64,000 nucleotides of DNA from NCBI GenBank assembly GCA_958450365.1, contig CAUEEP010000875.1:476938-540937 (forward strand). Direction: 5' to 3'. The notes below the pieces were generated by a model that did not search any database, had not been told where the DNA came from, and worked only from the letters and a program-made list of their open reading frames with translations. This stretch comes from Mesorhabditis belari (Eukaryota > Nematoda > Chromadorea > Rhabditida > Rhabditidae). Shown piece by piece: positions 47,301 to 58,390 of this stretch (position 1 is its first letter; every line of letters begins with the position of its first letter). The translations under genes and the position numbers were made by a program.

Positions 47301-48524
47301 AATTTCTTTTTAGATCAAAAATCTGCGTTGACTACTCCGAATCCAACTATGAAGAGCATTACAAGCATCCGAAACACAAGTAAAGTTTGGTTTTAAATTA
47401 AAATTATTGTTCTTTTTAGGTGAATCCGTATCTTCTCGTCCCAAACACCGTCAACAATCGGATCAACACAAGAATGGCTCCTCACTTCTCGTTTCTCCGG
47501 CGATGCAAACCACTCAACGGGAGAGCGACTCTACCTCAGCTAAAAGAAAGCTAAAAGAAGAGGCATCGATGAGAACGGCTATTGCAAAAACGTAATGGCT
47601 TTCCTTCCTAAAACAATCACTTATAATTTAGTGATTCGACGCTGAGCATGGCAAAACGTTTGGGCGCCGGTCGTGAGCAAGGAGTTTGGGAAGAGAATTC
47701 GACGATCGACGAAGAAGAGGAGACTGATGACAAGAAAATCCCTGATTACTTGATGCTTGGTGTAGAGAAAGAGGTATATTTAGCTCATGCATAACCCAAT
47801 ATCATATTTCTTTTGCAGCTCTACTATGGTACAACGTTTGACAACCCATCAAAACCTTCTTCCCATCGATCGTCTCAACCGATGTCCATTCACGAATCCG
47901 ATCTCGAGCCTCCTCATTTCACACATATCAAACAGATTCTTGGGTAATTTTTATTTGCTTACTAATTGGCAATTAACTGTTTACTAAATATTTAATCAAC
48001 TTACCTATTCGTATTTTTAATTTAGTGCACCCGCTTCACCTCCAATTACATGGGCTCTCACTCCGCCAAGTGATTTTTGCTTATCTGACAGAAGTGATGC
48101 GATCAGCAAGATGAAAATGGCATCTGCGCCTCAGCTTGTTCAACAACAATCTTTGGAACGAAGTCGCTCTAAAGGCTTTGAATATGAGGTAGCGAGGAGT
48201 TTATTTGTATACAATTTCTTCTTTCAGGTCTTGACAGACGACAAAATTCGAGTGAATGAGCCAATGGATTTCACTACGACGCACTCTGGAGGTGAGTTGG
48301 GTTATTTTGTATTTGTATTTTTTGTTTAGGTCCAATCACGGCCATCTTATCTCCGGTACTTGATGAATCGAAGGATCATAACACCAAAGAGAAGGTAAGT
48401 GCTTAAAAAGGCGTTTATATTACTAAATTTACCACAGATAACTTCCAAGCTCTCGCCCATCGACGCTGACTTACAATCTTCTTCATTTCACTCGGCGATG
48501 AGTGAAGGTGTGAACGATTACTAA
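44322..48524 (+). CDS. Tudor-domain protein with an internal transmembrane segment
   Basis: Twenty-two exons, all in phase: 44322-44349, 44989-45096, 45313-45423, 45465-45538, 45578-45668, 45708-45809, 45922-46033, 46076-46118, 46160-46328, 46415-46595, 46703-46798, 46841-46900, 46942-47121, 47161-47249, 47314-47379, 47420-47591, 47632-47773, 47819-47943, 48026-48188, 48228-48291, 48330-48394, 48438-48524; 775 residues. Residues about 30-140 form an extended Tudor unit: NDYIDVAIASVSSPSLLEVR, then DTWYRAIVLKRE, VLVHLLDEGDEERVDFRALY and PLAFPLCVPESLW. Tudor domains read methylated arginine or lysine, often on Argonaute proteins in the piRNA path. Residues about 280-303 (AIVAICISSVLSFLLLLLAS) are a clear membrane segment followed by KKQKWRK. 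The rest is Ser-rich and acidic without a domain. Intron 1 is mostly a MITE. AATAAA overlaps the stop (48523). Confidence 0.85.
44378..44871. mobile_element. MITE family A, copy 3, inside Tudor-gene intron 1
   Basis: 494 bp with the family ends, flanked by perfect 8-bp direct repeats GTTTAAAG (44370-44377 and 44872-44879). It makes up about three quarters of the 639-bp intron. Its internal arms match copies 1 and 2. Confidence 0.92.
45114..45213. repeat. Short hairpin in Tudor-gene intron 2
   Basis: ACCGTATTTTCTGTAATAGT is mirrored by ACTATTACAGAAAATACGGT around a G-rich loop (GGAGGGGGG). The word GTAATAGTAGTGCAG is also repeated directly on the left arm. Confidence 0.8.
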
Positions 48525-48958
48525 TAAATGGGTCTGTGTATTCTTTTTGTGTCTTCCTGTATATGACCTTATTTGTTTATAGTTTCTATTCGATATGCTT
48601 GAAATTTGAATCATGAATTCATTGTCTTTGTACTCCGATGTAAGGCGACCACCATATGGTACATTTTATCGGCCGCTATAATATGCGTGATATTTGTTGT
48701 GACTTTGCGTTTTGAAGCGCAAGGCCCATTTGCAGAATAAAGTTGAAACGACAACGTGATCTGATTGACGGATAAAATTGGAATAGTGAACAACTAATGA
48801 GCAGACTGTAAAGTAGTTCCCAAGAAAAGTTGACCCTAACGGTTTCAATGTCTGTAAACGCCAAAGTTACTATAATGTTCGTTTTCTGAAGACTCCTAAC
48901 CGTAGTTTTTACTTTGCAAACAGAATAACATTTATTTTCGAAACAGATAAACAACAGA
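48525..48958. other. Convergent 3' gap between the Tudor gene and eS8
   Basis: 434 bp with the eS8 poly(A) signal on the minus strand (48931-48936). No exon or repeat of note. Confidence 0.5.
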
Positions 48959-49788
48959 TTACTTCTTTGCTCGCAGCTTACGAAGATAAAATTCTAATTC
49001 CTTTCCTTCGAGGATGTAACCATCACATCGACCAACTTGACCGGGGCTAGAGGAGATTCGCGCTAAAAGAATAAATAAAAAACTTCAACAAAGAATTTGT
49101 CCAACCTAAAAGTTTTCCTGTGGCAAATTGCTCGGCAACTTTTGGGTCGATGGCCGCTTTGCGTTGACGCAGAATATATTCCTTTGTGAATTTCCCGTTG
49201 ACTTTCTTTTCGTCAATTTTGGCTTGATCCTCGTCCGTCAGTTTGGTGCCCCTCTTGCGCGCAAGTGGAATCGCATAGTGATTCTCGTACCATTGGCGGA
49301 ACGGTAGTGCGTCGATGGAAACGATTGTGCCCTTCACCAAAGTCTTTGTGCGTACGAGTTCGTTGCTGGTCGCATTGTAGACAGTGTCCAAAATACGAGT
49401 CTTCGCAGCAACACCTAAGCAAGGAAACTGTTGTAGGTCGGAAAACAAATTGTTAGCGCATGCTAACAATTTGTGCTCGTTAAAAAACTTTTTTGCGATA
49501 TAGCGTACGTAATTTCCAACACTCCAACTTAGGTAACTCTAGCTCAATAATTTAAACATAGACAAGCAAAAACTAACCCTCCGAACCCCAAGAGTAGTTT
49601 CCAGCATTCAATCGAAGACCACGGCGTTTGATGATTCCACCGCGGCATCTCACCGAATGGACCCTCTGCTCACCGATCTTCGTGTTCGCTGCGGGGCGCC
49701 CGAGCTCGTGCTTCCTCTTGTCATGTGGTTGTGCGCGTTTGCCTCCAGTTCCTCGCCGTTTGTGCCAGTTATCACGAGTGATACCCAT
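48959..49788 (-). CDS. rps-8: Small-subunit ribosomal protein eS8 (RPS8)
   Basis: Three exons: 49788-49578, 49414-49106, 49062-48959; 207 residues (human RPS8 has 208). It starts [20 protein letters not shown] and keeps the strongly conserved [66 protein letters not shown] and [20 protein letters not shown]; the end is RKLRAKK. eS8 is a core component of the 40S subunit needed for its assembly and for translation. A TGATTTAG acceptor lies two bases before the ATG, so trans-splicing is likely. A MITE begins only 77 bp upstream. Confidence 0.97.
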
Positions 49789-50637
49789 TTCTAAATCAAA
49801 GAAAAATTTAATTGCTTTGATACAAGAGAAAAAAATTAAATGAGTTTTTAAAAATAGAAAATGAAGGGGTGGGACAAATGCGACCTTTTTTTTGCGCACC
49901 TGGACATTTGCGCACCTTTTTTTTGCTGGAAAAGGCCTTAGGCAAGGCCGTAGAGCTTCGAAAATATTTCGAAAATACTTCCATATAAGGGAATCGTATG
50001 CGTAGATTCCGAATTTCGACAAATCAGACCTCGCTGACACGTCAAATTTGGGCTAAAGGGCAAAAACTGCGGAAAAGCGTTAAGTTGCGTAGTTTTTGCC
50101 TTTTAGTCCAAATTTGACGTGTCAGCGAAATCTGATTTGTCGAAATTCGGAATCTACGCATACGATTCCCTTCTATGAAAACTTTTTTGAAGCTCTACGA
50201 CCTTTCCTAAGGCCTTTTCTAGCAAAAAAAAGGTGCGCAAATCTCCAGGTGCGCAAAAAAAAGGTCGCATTTGTCCCACTCCCGAAAATGAAAATTAAAT
50301 GAGACAATCGTGAGAGGAAACTACAGTAAGCTAGAGTTGTTGCTAAATAGCAAGTCACAATTTTGCAATTAATTTAATTTTCCATACTGTCTGGGATTCG
50401 GATAATTTACATTTAAGAGTGAATAAAACGAAAAGGCGACGGTCGCAAAATCATTCTTTTCAATGTCGAGCTTCAAGGGTGGTGGCCCGAATAATCGCCG
50501 GACGTCAAGGTATTTTTAACTTTGTTATTATTGTTATCTTTTGTAACGGATATGTTTCTCTTAATTTTTATCTCAAAGATTATATTCTTTTTGCTTTAGT
50601 CTATGCGTGAGTCCGCTTCCCGGTCCAATTCATCGGA
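49789..50637. other. Divergent promoter region between eS8 and the STAR gene
   Basis: 849 bp serve the 5' ends of two genes. Half is MITE B copy 2. At 50463 an ATG begins a 16-codon open frame (MSSFKGGGPNNRRTS) ending at a donor. The next exon read in that phase ends in TAG, so it is more likely an untranslated leader of the STAR gene than a coding exon. Confidence 0.5.
49865..50283. mobile_element. MITE family B, copy 2 (8-bp target duplication)
   Basis: 419 bp, ends GGGGTGGGACAAATGCGACC and its complement. It is flanked by GAAAATGA on both sides (49857-49864 and 50284-50291). The inner arms match the copy at 40183-40550 (GATTCCGAATTTCGACAAAT). Confidence 0.92.
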
Positions 50638-52549
50638 ATGAGCACACTGGGGGGATCCATAATGAAACAGGACAAGATTAGGTGGAGATTATTATTTAGC
50701 GATTAAACCTGGTGTTCTTTAGATACTTGGACGAGTTGGTCACCGAGTTGCGGAAGCTGAATTGTGTGCAAGTGGACGAGCCGGGCTCTCTTCGACACTC
50801 GGCGCTTTTGCTCTCATCGGAAATTGACAAGTAAGCAGTTTGACTTGATAATTGATAAGCTGTAATAATAGTTGAGCGTTTGCTTAGTATTAGTTTTAAA
50901 GATTACAACCTTTCACAATGTAATTTTTGTGATTGCACTATGAAAGCTTTAATTTCATTCGACCTTTCTACGTTTCATACACAAAATCATATTTTGTACA
51001 CCTTGGGATAGTATGGTTTATCGTCAAGCATCTGAATAAAATCCCAAGATGCACAAAATCAAATTTTTGTTTAGTGTTTGGAAGGACATCGCTTCGCCAA
51101 CTGCCAGGAACAGCTCACCAATGGAAGTGAGTTTGGCTTTATTCCAGTAGTCTTTTTTGTTTAGCTTTCTCGACGCGATCAACCCAACTTTGCAATTCAT
51201 AGCCCGGTGACACCAATTACAAAAGTGCCTCGCTTGGAAAATGAAGGCGCCACTTCTCTCTTTGGAACCAATACATCACCAACTCTTTTAAAGGTTTTCT
51301 TTGGTCACTTTGTATTTACTTTGTTCTCTTTAGTCGCTGCTCAATCAGCTGCAATCGCCACTCAATGTGCTCAACGGGTCGCCGAATTTCTGCTCGTCAG
51401 CTCCATCGCCGACTTCATTCTCGCCTCCATCACTCATCAATCTTTCGACGCCAATTCGCGTGTACACGGCCAATCTTCTCAAGGGATGCATTGAGGTCAA
51501 GATGGATAACGGTGAATACGAGTTTCGGCAGAAGATCCCCATCCCACAAACAACTAAGTGAGTGTTTTGTTGATTAAATAATGATATTCGTTTAGTGCTC
51601 ACTGCAACTTTATCGGCCGCATTTTGGGACCACGAGGAATCTCGGTGAAACAACTCGAAAGTGAGACGGGATGTTCGATTCTGATTCGAGGAGAGGGATC
51701 GGTTAAGGTACGCATTGTTGTTGTTTTGACTTTTTACTAAACCTTTAGGATTCTGAGCGTGAGGCTCGTTTACGTGGAATGCCTGGTTGGGAGCATTTGG
51801 TCGAATCTCTTCACGTTCTCGTTACTGTCACTGCTGCGAACACTAGCGAAAGAACGGCGTAAGTTTAATATTTCTTTAATTAGACTAACAAATCGATAGT
51901 CGTTTCAAACGGTGGCTCTTGCATAGTTTGCGGGTATTTTGAACGGGTCGTCACGCTTTGAGGTTCTATAACTTTGTCCAGAGATAATATTTTATTAACT
52001 TTTATATCATTGTATGGAGTACATTTCAGGCTTTCAAATGATACTAAATAGAGCTTGATTGGATTTTTTATTCCCATGCAAACAAGGCGACACGACACCC
52101 GAGTTGGATAGGACTCTTTTGCTCAGAGTTGGCTCTGATTTTCTTTGAGTGGATGATCCAATCAAGCTCTATTTAGTATCAGTTGAAAGCCTGAAATTTC
52201 CTCTGTACAATGATATAAAAAGTTAACAAAAACATTATCTCTGGAGAAAGTTTTAGTCCTTCAAAGCGTGACGACCCGTTTAAAATACCCGAAAACTACG
52301 CAAGAGCCCAAACATTTTCTTTTTAGCGCTCGTAAGAAGATGGAGCACGGTGTTGGTGCAGTTCAACGACTCCTAGCCACTCCCGTCGATGATGAGTACA
52401 AGAAGAAACAACTGGAACAGGTAAAGTGTTTTGTTTAATGCAGTTGTATGCGAATTTCAGTAACAACTGACAAAATTCATTGTTCTTGCTTTCAGCTGGC
52501 AATCATCAATGGAACCTATCGGCCAAACGACACTCAACAGAGCCCGTAA
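50638..52549 (+). CDS. STAR-family KH-domain RNA-binding protein (Quaking/GLD-1 type)
   Basis: Nine exons: 50638-50681, 50723-50830, 51075-51126, 51165-51293, 51334-51557, 51596-51707, 51749-51858, 52327-52420, 52496-52549; 308 residues. QUA1-like dimer region near the start ([27 protein letters not shown]). A Ser/Pro-rich linker follows. The KH domain (residues about 160-255) has [20 protein letters not shown] with the GPRG loop, [13 protein letters not shown] and [21 protein letters not shown]2 closes with [21 protein letters not shown] proteins bind ACUAAC-like RNA sites and control splicing, stability or translation; in nematodes GLD-1 and ASD-2 belong here. QUA1 looks diverged. The start is the first ATG in the right phase after a CTTTAG acceptor. 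Intron 7 (468 bp) is a foldback repeat. AATAAA at 52805. Confidence 0.92.
51912..52309. repeat. Foldback repeat in STAR-gene intron 7
   Basis: The arms share GGCTCTTGCATAGTTT, AACGGGTCGTCACGCTTTGA and CTTTCAAATGATACTAAATA in inverted order. The central sequences resemble the foldback at 2785-3290. It fills nearly the whole intron. Confidence 0.8.
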
Positions 52550-53344
52550 AGTGATGACTGAAGACGGAATGATGCAAAGTGAATGCTAGAACAAAGAAAA
52601 CATTGTTGTCGTGTTTTCTCTCTATTTAATACTGGGTCCTCCTCTTCACTCATCATTCTTTGAAAGTGTACAATTTTTCATGGTTACTTAGAATCATTCT
52701 CTTTGGCCCTCGTGTCTTCTTTTTGTGCGTGTTGGTACTCGATTTTGTTTTTTTTCTGCTTTCACATGCACATGGCGGTGATTTTCTTTTGTAGAGTTGA
52801 TCGAAATAAATAATTGGGTAGTGGTTTTAAGAGCTTTGAGGCTTGTTTGTGCCTTGTTTGCTAAAGATTCTTGATTTATTGTTCTTCTGTTGCTACTGGA
52901 AATGGTAGATATTGGTGGACTTGGGGAAAGAAAAGCGATATATCGAGTATTTTTTGGTTTCCTAACAACCAGACACCCCTTTTCCTCCAATTTTGAAAGA
53001 TCTCGTGATGGATTCCAGAAAAGTTTTCTTTCTTTTTTCTAGACCCAGACATTTGTGTGTTACTCATGGAAACTGTCAAAACAAAAAGGTGAAATTAGAT
53101 TTCGAGATGAATCAGCTTTTTGAGGGGAATTTTGAAATTTCTGGTAACAGAAAGTGATGAGAAATTGGTCCTAGCTTTATGAGTCACATGACGAGATTTG
53201 AGTTGTATTTTGTGATCATGCAAACGCACCTCTTCTATAATACTTTTAAGAAGATCAGAACGAAAATATTCGAGGTCAAAGTTAGTGAATTTTGACAGCC
53301 TTTCTCGAGTTTCTGGCACACTATTTTCGGAAAAGTTATTCCCT

Positions 53345-53420
53345 CTCAAAAAGTGAGCTCGTAGGCTAGTAGATAGTGAGCTTGCCCACGAAACTTTTTG
53401 GGATGGGTTCAATTCCCGTG
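53345..53420 (+). repeat. tRNA-like module
   Basis: The A-box-like TAGGCTAGTAGATAGTG and B-box GGGTTCAATTCCC are followed by TTGCAACTTTTTTT. Acceptor ends do not pair well and the anticodon arm is weak, so it is tRNA-derived but probably not functional. Confidence 0.5.
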
Positions 53421-53849
53421 CTTGCAACTTTTTTTTGCCTTTTTAAAAATTCGACTTCTTGACGCATTTATAATCGTTTTTTTGAACAAGCACAGAACAA
53501 GTCCAAAGCTCACCCAATAAAACTAATCAAAAGCAGTTAAACGCTAATCAGATTCAGAATTTCTTCTTTCTAAAATCCGTTTTTTATTGTTTTTGATTAT
53601 TCAGGTGGTAAAAATGTTATTTAGATTCCCGTAGGGGGAAATTAGCTCTTTCCTCTTTTCTCTCAAAATTTGGCAACACTACAAAATTCTCTCATGCGCA
53701 TTTTTGGGAAATGGGCCGAAAATAACCTCAAAAAGTTGATTGGCTTGACTCAAAAAGGTAAACTTTTGGCTAAAAATGGTTCTTTAACCAACTGGATACT
53801 CTTTACTTCAGAGAATGTGGTGAAGTCGCGTTTCCAGCTTTATTTTTTA

Positions 53850-53965
53850 TGGTCACTTTTAAACGAACCCCTTCTAGGTGCACTCGTTTCTCCATTTTTC
53901 TTTCAATGGCAAGAGAAAAGCGAAGAATGCAATGCACCAGGAAGGGTGCGTTTACAAATTTTAGC
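53850..53965. repeat. Small hairpin family, copy
   Basis: The left end AAACGAACCCCTTCTAGGTG pairs with the right end CACCAGGAAGGGTGCGTTT. About 80 bp lie between them, including TTTCTTTCAATGGCAAGAG. Same family as 14030, 14510 and 57598. Confidence 0.65.
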
Positions 53966-54177
53966 TCCCGCTGCAGTATTCACTCCACAAAATCCCATAA
54001 CCCATACCAATTCCATTGTTCGGAAATGATTGTTTTCATTCGGAAACCTATTTCTTAGGTGCTAATTTTGGTGAAGTTTGTTTCGAAGAGTGATTTTCGC
54101 GAGGAATGAGTTTGTTGAATTGAAATTGTTTACCACTTTTTTTTAGATTACTATACAGTTTCAGAGCTTTACTTTTA

Positions 54178-54725
54178 CTTTTGATTTGATTGATTTGATT
54201 TGATTTGATTGATTTGATTGATTTGATTTGATTGATTTGATTTGATTTGATTGATTTGATTTGATTTGATTGATTTGATTTGATTGATTTGATTGATTTG
54301 ATTGATTTGATTTGATTGATTTGATTTGATTTGATTGATTTGATTTGATTGATTTGATTGATTTGATTGATTTGATTGATTTGATTGATTTGATTGATTT
54401 GATTGATTTGATTTGATTTGATTGATTTGATTTGATTGATTTGATTGATTTGATTGATTTGATTGATTTGATTGATTTGATTTGATTTGATTGATTTGAT
54501 TTGATTTGATTGATTTGATTGATTTGATTTGATTTGATTGATTTGATTGATTTGATTTGATTGATTTGATTTGATTTGATTGATTTGATTTGATTGATTT
54601 GATTTGATTGATTTGATTTGATTGATTTGATTGATTTGATTTGATTGATTTGATTGATTTGATTGATTTGATTTGATTTGATTGATTTGATTTGATTTGA
54701 TTGATTTGATTTGATTTGATTGATT
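54178..54725. repeat. TTGAT/TTGATTGAT minisatellite
   Basis: About 550 bp made only of TTGAT and TTGATTGAT units in irregular order. It is contiguous and has no unique spacers. Confidence 0.97.
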
Positions 54726-55639
54726 GAAATATTCAGTTAACGAGAAAGAAAGGATTATTTTCTAAAAAATATCCCTTTCCTTAAAACTACCGTCATCTTA
54801 TCTCTATTTTTATCCAATTTATCCATTTTTTTATCCAATTCTGTACGGATTCACAAAGAATAGCAACAAAAATATAGATTAGATAAAAATTAGATAAGAT
54901 TACGGCAGTTTAAAGAAAATTGACTTGTTTTAAAATGTTTTAGTTCTTTTTAAATAATTTCCTCACTTTGAAGTCCTCTTTTTTTAAGCCAAACTTGTTT
55001 ATTACTATTTTTTTTAATATTAACTCTATTGTGGATTTTGAAAGGTTTCAGGAAGCCCCAATTTGTGGGTAAAGAGTGCCAGGCAACACACTCCCAGAAA
55101 ACTCTCACCACCCCCTTTTCGCAATATTCGGAAAAATCGGAAAAGTACAATTTTCTTCTCCTGATTTTATTAACCTTTCTTTTGCGAGTGGTAAACAGCT
55201 GAATATTGTTTGTGAGTTTTTGTCTGTGATATTTCATTTGTCTTTTTCTACAATCTAGTTTTACCTTTTAAAAACTTTAAACCTTGTAAACTTCAAAAAT
55301 CCATTGGTGGATCTATGTTTAAGATTGGTTTAGTTATTTTAGATGAACAAACGTGGTAGAACCTAATCAGGTCAGAATTTGATTTGAATTGGTCAAGGAC
55401 CAAATCCAGACTTGACTTTTGGCTGGTTCAGATGGGCTAATGGGGGTCCAGGTTAAAACAAGACTGACAGCTCAGAACTAGGCCTGGTTTTTAGCTGACT
55501 GGAGTCCACAGGTTCTTGTATTGGAAAGCGTATTGGAAACCGTATTAGATCAGAATTGAAACCGTATTGGAACCGTATTGGAACCGTATTGAAACCGTAT
55601 TAGATCAGAATAGGAACCGTATTAGATCAAAAGGAACCG

Positions 55640-55745
55640 TATTGGATCCGTTTCTTGTGAACTTTCTTGTGAACTTTCTTGTGAACTTTCTTGTGAACTT
55701 TCTTGTGAACTTTCTTGTGAACTTTCTTGTGAACTTTCTTGTGAA
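55640..55745. repeat. 12-bp minisatellite (TTCTTGTGAACT)
   Basis: Eight perfect head-to-tail copies. Being a multiple of three, it produces open frames in both strands (LVNF... and SSQE... repeats) that look like proteins but are not supported. Upstream are irregular AACCGTATTGG repeats (55525-55640). Confidence 0.95.
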
Positions 55746-56017
55746 CTTAATCCTACCAGGCTAAAAGCCAAGTCTCGAATAGACAACATTTCATTCCCAT
55801 CGAGTTCGACCAAAATTAGGGCTGATCGAATGAAAACTGGTGGCCAGATTACGGTAGCTTTGCCTTTTATTGAGCTGTCTAGAAAATCTTTTCATTTCTT
55901 TTAATACTTTCTTTTGCAAAAATAACAAATTTACCAACTAATCTATGCTTTTTTTTCTAAATAAAAAGTGTTTATTGTAAAAATTTTCATATTTTCCGCC
56001 ATCTAACTTTGCTGTTG

Positions 56018-56136
56018 AATTTCTTGGCTCACAATTGTCCAATTGAAACAATTTTCGTATCAATCGACAGAAAAAGACTTGACGAGTTTAGTGATACAAA
56101 AATTGTTTCAATTGGACAATTGTGAGCCAAGAAATT
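56018..56136. repeat. Perfect short hairpin
   Basis: The 38-bp arms are nearly perfect (AATTTCTTGGCTCACAATTG ... CAATTGTGAGCCAAGAAATT), with a loop of about 40 bp. Such perfect arms point to a young element. Confidence 0.85.
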
Positions 56137-56964
56137 AAAGGTCAAAGTCAGATGACGTCAAGAAACTTTTTATGCTTTAAAATTCTCCTTTTTTTCAAAA
56201 ATTTCACCCCTTTCACAGATTTCTTTAGAGTTAATTGAATGATTTGTTGGTTTTAAACGAAAGTACGAAAAGGAACGCAAAAGAAGAAGCGCAGAAAACT
56301 TTCTAACCCAAATAGTATATTTCTGGTATTGGAAGAAGATTGAGAGATTGTATCCTGTGCAGAGGTGTCCACGACCGTTTCCCCTTTCCTCTATCGAGAA
56401 ACCAATTAGAAGCCATACAAACCCCTTCTCATTTCCCACCACTCGCTCCAATCAGTCTAAACTTTTAGTCAAAAACTCTTTTCCATATTTTCTCGCAAAG
56501 AAACACCGCTTAATTGAAAAAGTCGGTAAAAATTTCCCATGAGAGTTGTACGTTTTTTTGAAATCTTTCTTCAATCTTTATTTTTGAAAACTTTAGCCGT
56601 TCAAATTTTCCTCTTTTTTTTGAAATTTTGATTAAGATTTTTATTTAAAAAGTTTATTTGAATAGTAATTTCTCTCAATTTGAATTTTGTTTTCATTTTC
56701 TCAAAGTTAAAGTTATTTAGCTTAGATACTTTTAGCTAAATCGGCTAAATGGCTAAATACTTTAATACTAAATATTTAAATACTTAAATAGTAACCCTTT
56801 AGATATTAGATAAGTTTAAAGAAGTACTGTAGCTTTTATTTAGATCTATAACTTTAAAGAATTTGACTAGAAATATTTCTTTCGAGCTTGTGCTCATAGC
56901 TAAACGCACTTATTCTTAATTCTATTCTTAATTCTCCTTAATACCATTAGAACAAGCTATTCTT

Positions 56965-57300
56965 GATACCATTAGATTCGCCAAGTCTTTCTCTGTCGAT
57001 TGGTACAACAATTATTGAAATTGGTCAACTCAACACCAAGAAATTTGAGCTCAAAGTTAGATTGCCAATGGCAAAAGGGTGGGGCGATTGTGGGGCCTTT
57101 TATACGAGGCCCCGCCCCCTTCCCCATTGCCATAACTTTGAGCTCAAATATCTTGGTGTTGAGCTGTTCAATTAAGCTATTCTTGTAACCATTTGATTTG
57201 CCAAGTCTTTCTCTGTCGATTTGTATAAAAACTTTTGAAATTGGACAGCTAAGCACCAAGGAATTTGAGCTCAAAGTTCTGGCAATGGGAAAAGGGGCGG
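56965..57300. repeat. GAGCTCAAATATCTTGGTG repeat family, paired copies
   Basis: Three arm copies: CAACACCAAGAAATTTGAGC on one strand and ATCTTGGTGTTGAGCTG on the other. Each is followed by CCAAGTCTTTCTCTGTCGAT. They alternate with GGGGCGGAGCC-type GC-rich joints. More copies lie at 57985-58170 and 60205-60335. Confidence 0.75.
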
Positions 57301-57597
57301 AGCCTCGCGTATAAAAGGTCCATCGCCGCGCCCCTTTTGCGTCAAATGTTCCACAATCTTCCAGACAAGCAACAGCGCAAAAGGTAATAATTTTGCAAAA
57401 AGTTACTTAGCGTTGTTACCGTTCGGTTATCAATTTAAGTGCGTTTTCTTTTTAGCATTAAACTTGTAGAATCAACTCTAAATTTAGTAATCTACTGGTT
57501 TTGACATTTTGATTAAGATTTTTATTTAAAAATTATATTTGATTAGTAATTTCTCTCAATTTGAATTTGGTTTTCTTTTCTTTGGAGCCTTTGCTCA

Positions 57598-57735
57598 TTG
57601 CTAAACGCACACTGTCTGGTGCATTGAATTCTTTAATTTCTCGTGATATCAAATCGTCGCTATGAGAAAAGTGGAGAATTCAGTGCGCTAGAAAGGATGC
57701 GTTTACAGATTCAAGCACAAAGTACACGTGGAAAT
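57598..57735. repeat. Small hairpin family, copy
   Basis: The left end TAAACGCACACTGTCTGGTG with ATTGAATTCT pairs with AGAATTCAGTGCGCTAGAAA and GGATGCGTTTA at the right, then comes CACAAAGTACAC. Confidence 0.7.
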
Positions 57736-57879
57736 TGCTAACTTCTCAGAGTCACATATTTAAAGGTCCCATATTTCTCTACTTTGTGCAATCCGGTTGT
57801 CTAGGAGGAGAACACTGAACTTTGAGGCAGCTTTTAAAAAGAAAACTTACTCAAATCTCTTTTCACTTTGTACAAATAT

Positions 57880-58390
57880 CTTTTAGCTAATTTTTTAGCT
57901 AATTTTAAACCAATTTCCATTCCAAAATTTGTTTTTCTAGGTGATTTTCGAGGGTAGAACCGAAATTTTGACATATCAGAGCTAGCTTTTCCCATTGCCA
58001 GAACTTTGAGCTCAAATTCCTTGGTGCTTAGCTGTCCAATCAGAAAAGTTTTTATACAAATCGACAGAGAAAGACTTGGCGAATCAAATGGTTACAAGAA
58101 TAGCTTAATTGAACAGCTCAACACCAAGATATTTGAGCTCAAAGTTATAGCAATGGGGAAGGAGGCGGGGCTTTCTTTAAAGTTTCTAACATCAATTTGA
58201 AATCAATTTGAAAGATAAAGCGGCTAGATAAAATTACAGAAATTTGCCGATTTTTCCCTATGTATAACTCCGCCCGTTCGCTTCCACAAGCTCTGATATG
58301 CTAAAATTTCGATTCTACGCCCGAAAATTACCTAGAAAAACAACTTTTTGAATGGAAATTGATTTAAGATTAGCTTTTTTTTCTAAACCC
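57880..58390. mobile_element. Diverged MITE A remnant split by another repeat
   Basis: At 57890-57985 the inner left arm of family A can be recognised (CAATTTCCATTCCAAAA, GAAATTTTGACATATCAGAG). At 58250-58370 the inner right arm follows (CTTCCACAAGCTCTGATATG). The middle holds a GAGCTCAAA-family repeat (57985-58170), which apparently inserted there. The terminal GGGAGTGGG ends are lost. Confidence 0.6.

Noticed and set aside
50463..50681. An upstream coding exon (MSSFKGGG...) for the STAR gene
   Set aside because: Its only phase-compatible continuation ends in TAG right at the next donor, so translation more likely begins at 50638.
53670..54029. 119-residue plus-strand ORF
   Set aside because: It runs across a small hairpin element, has no splice-site context or recognisable motif, and is best explained by chance.
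55567..55813. Proteins with LVNF or SSQE repeats
   Set aside because: They are products of a 12-bp minisatellite, whose length is a multiple of three and so keeps all frames open.
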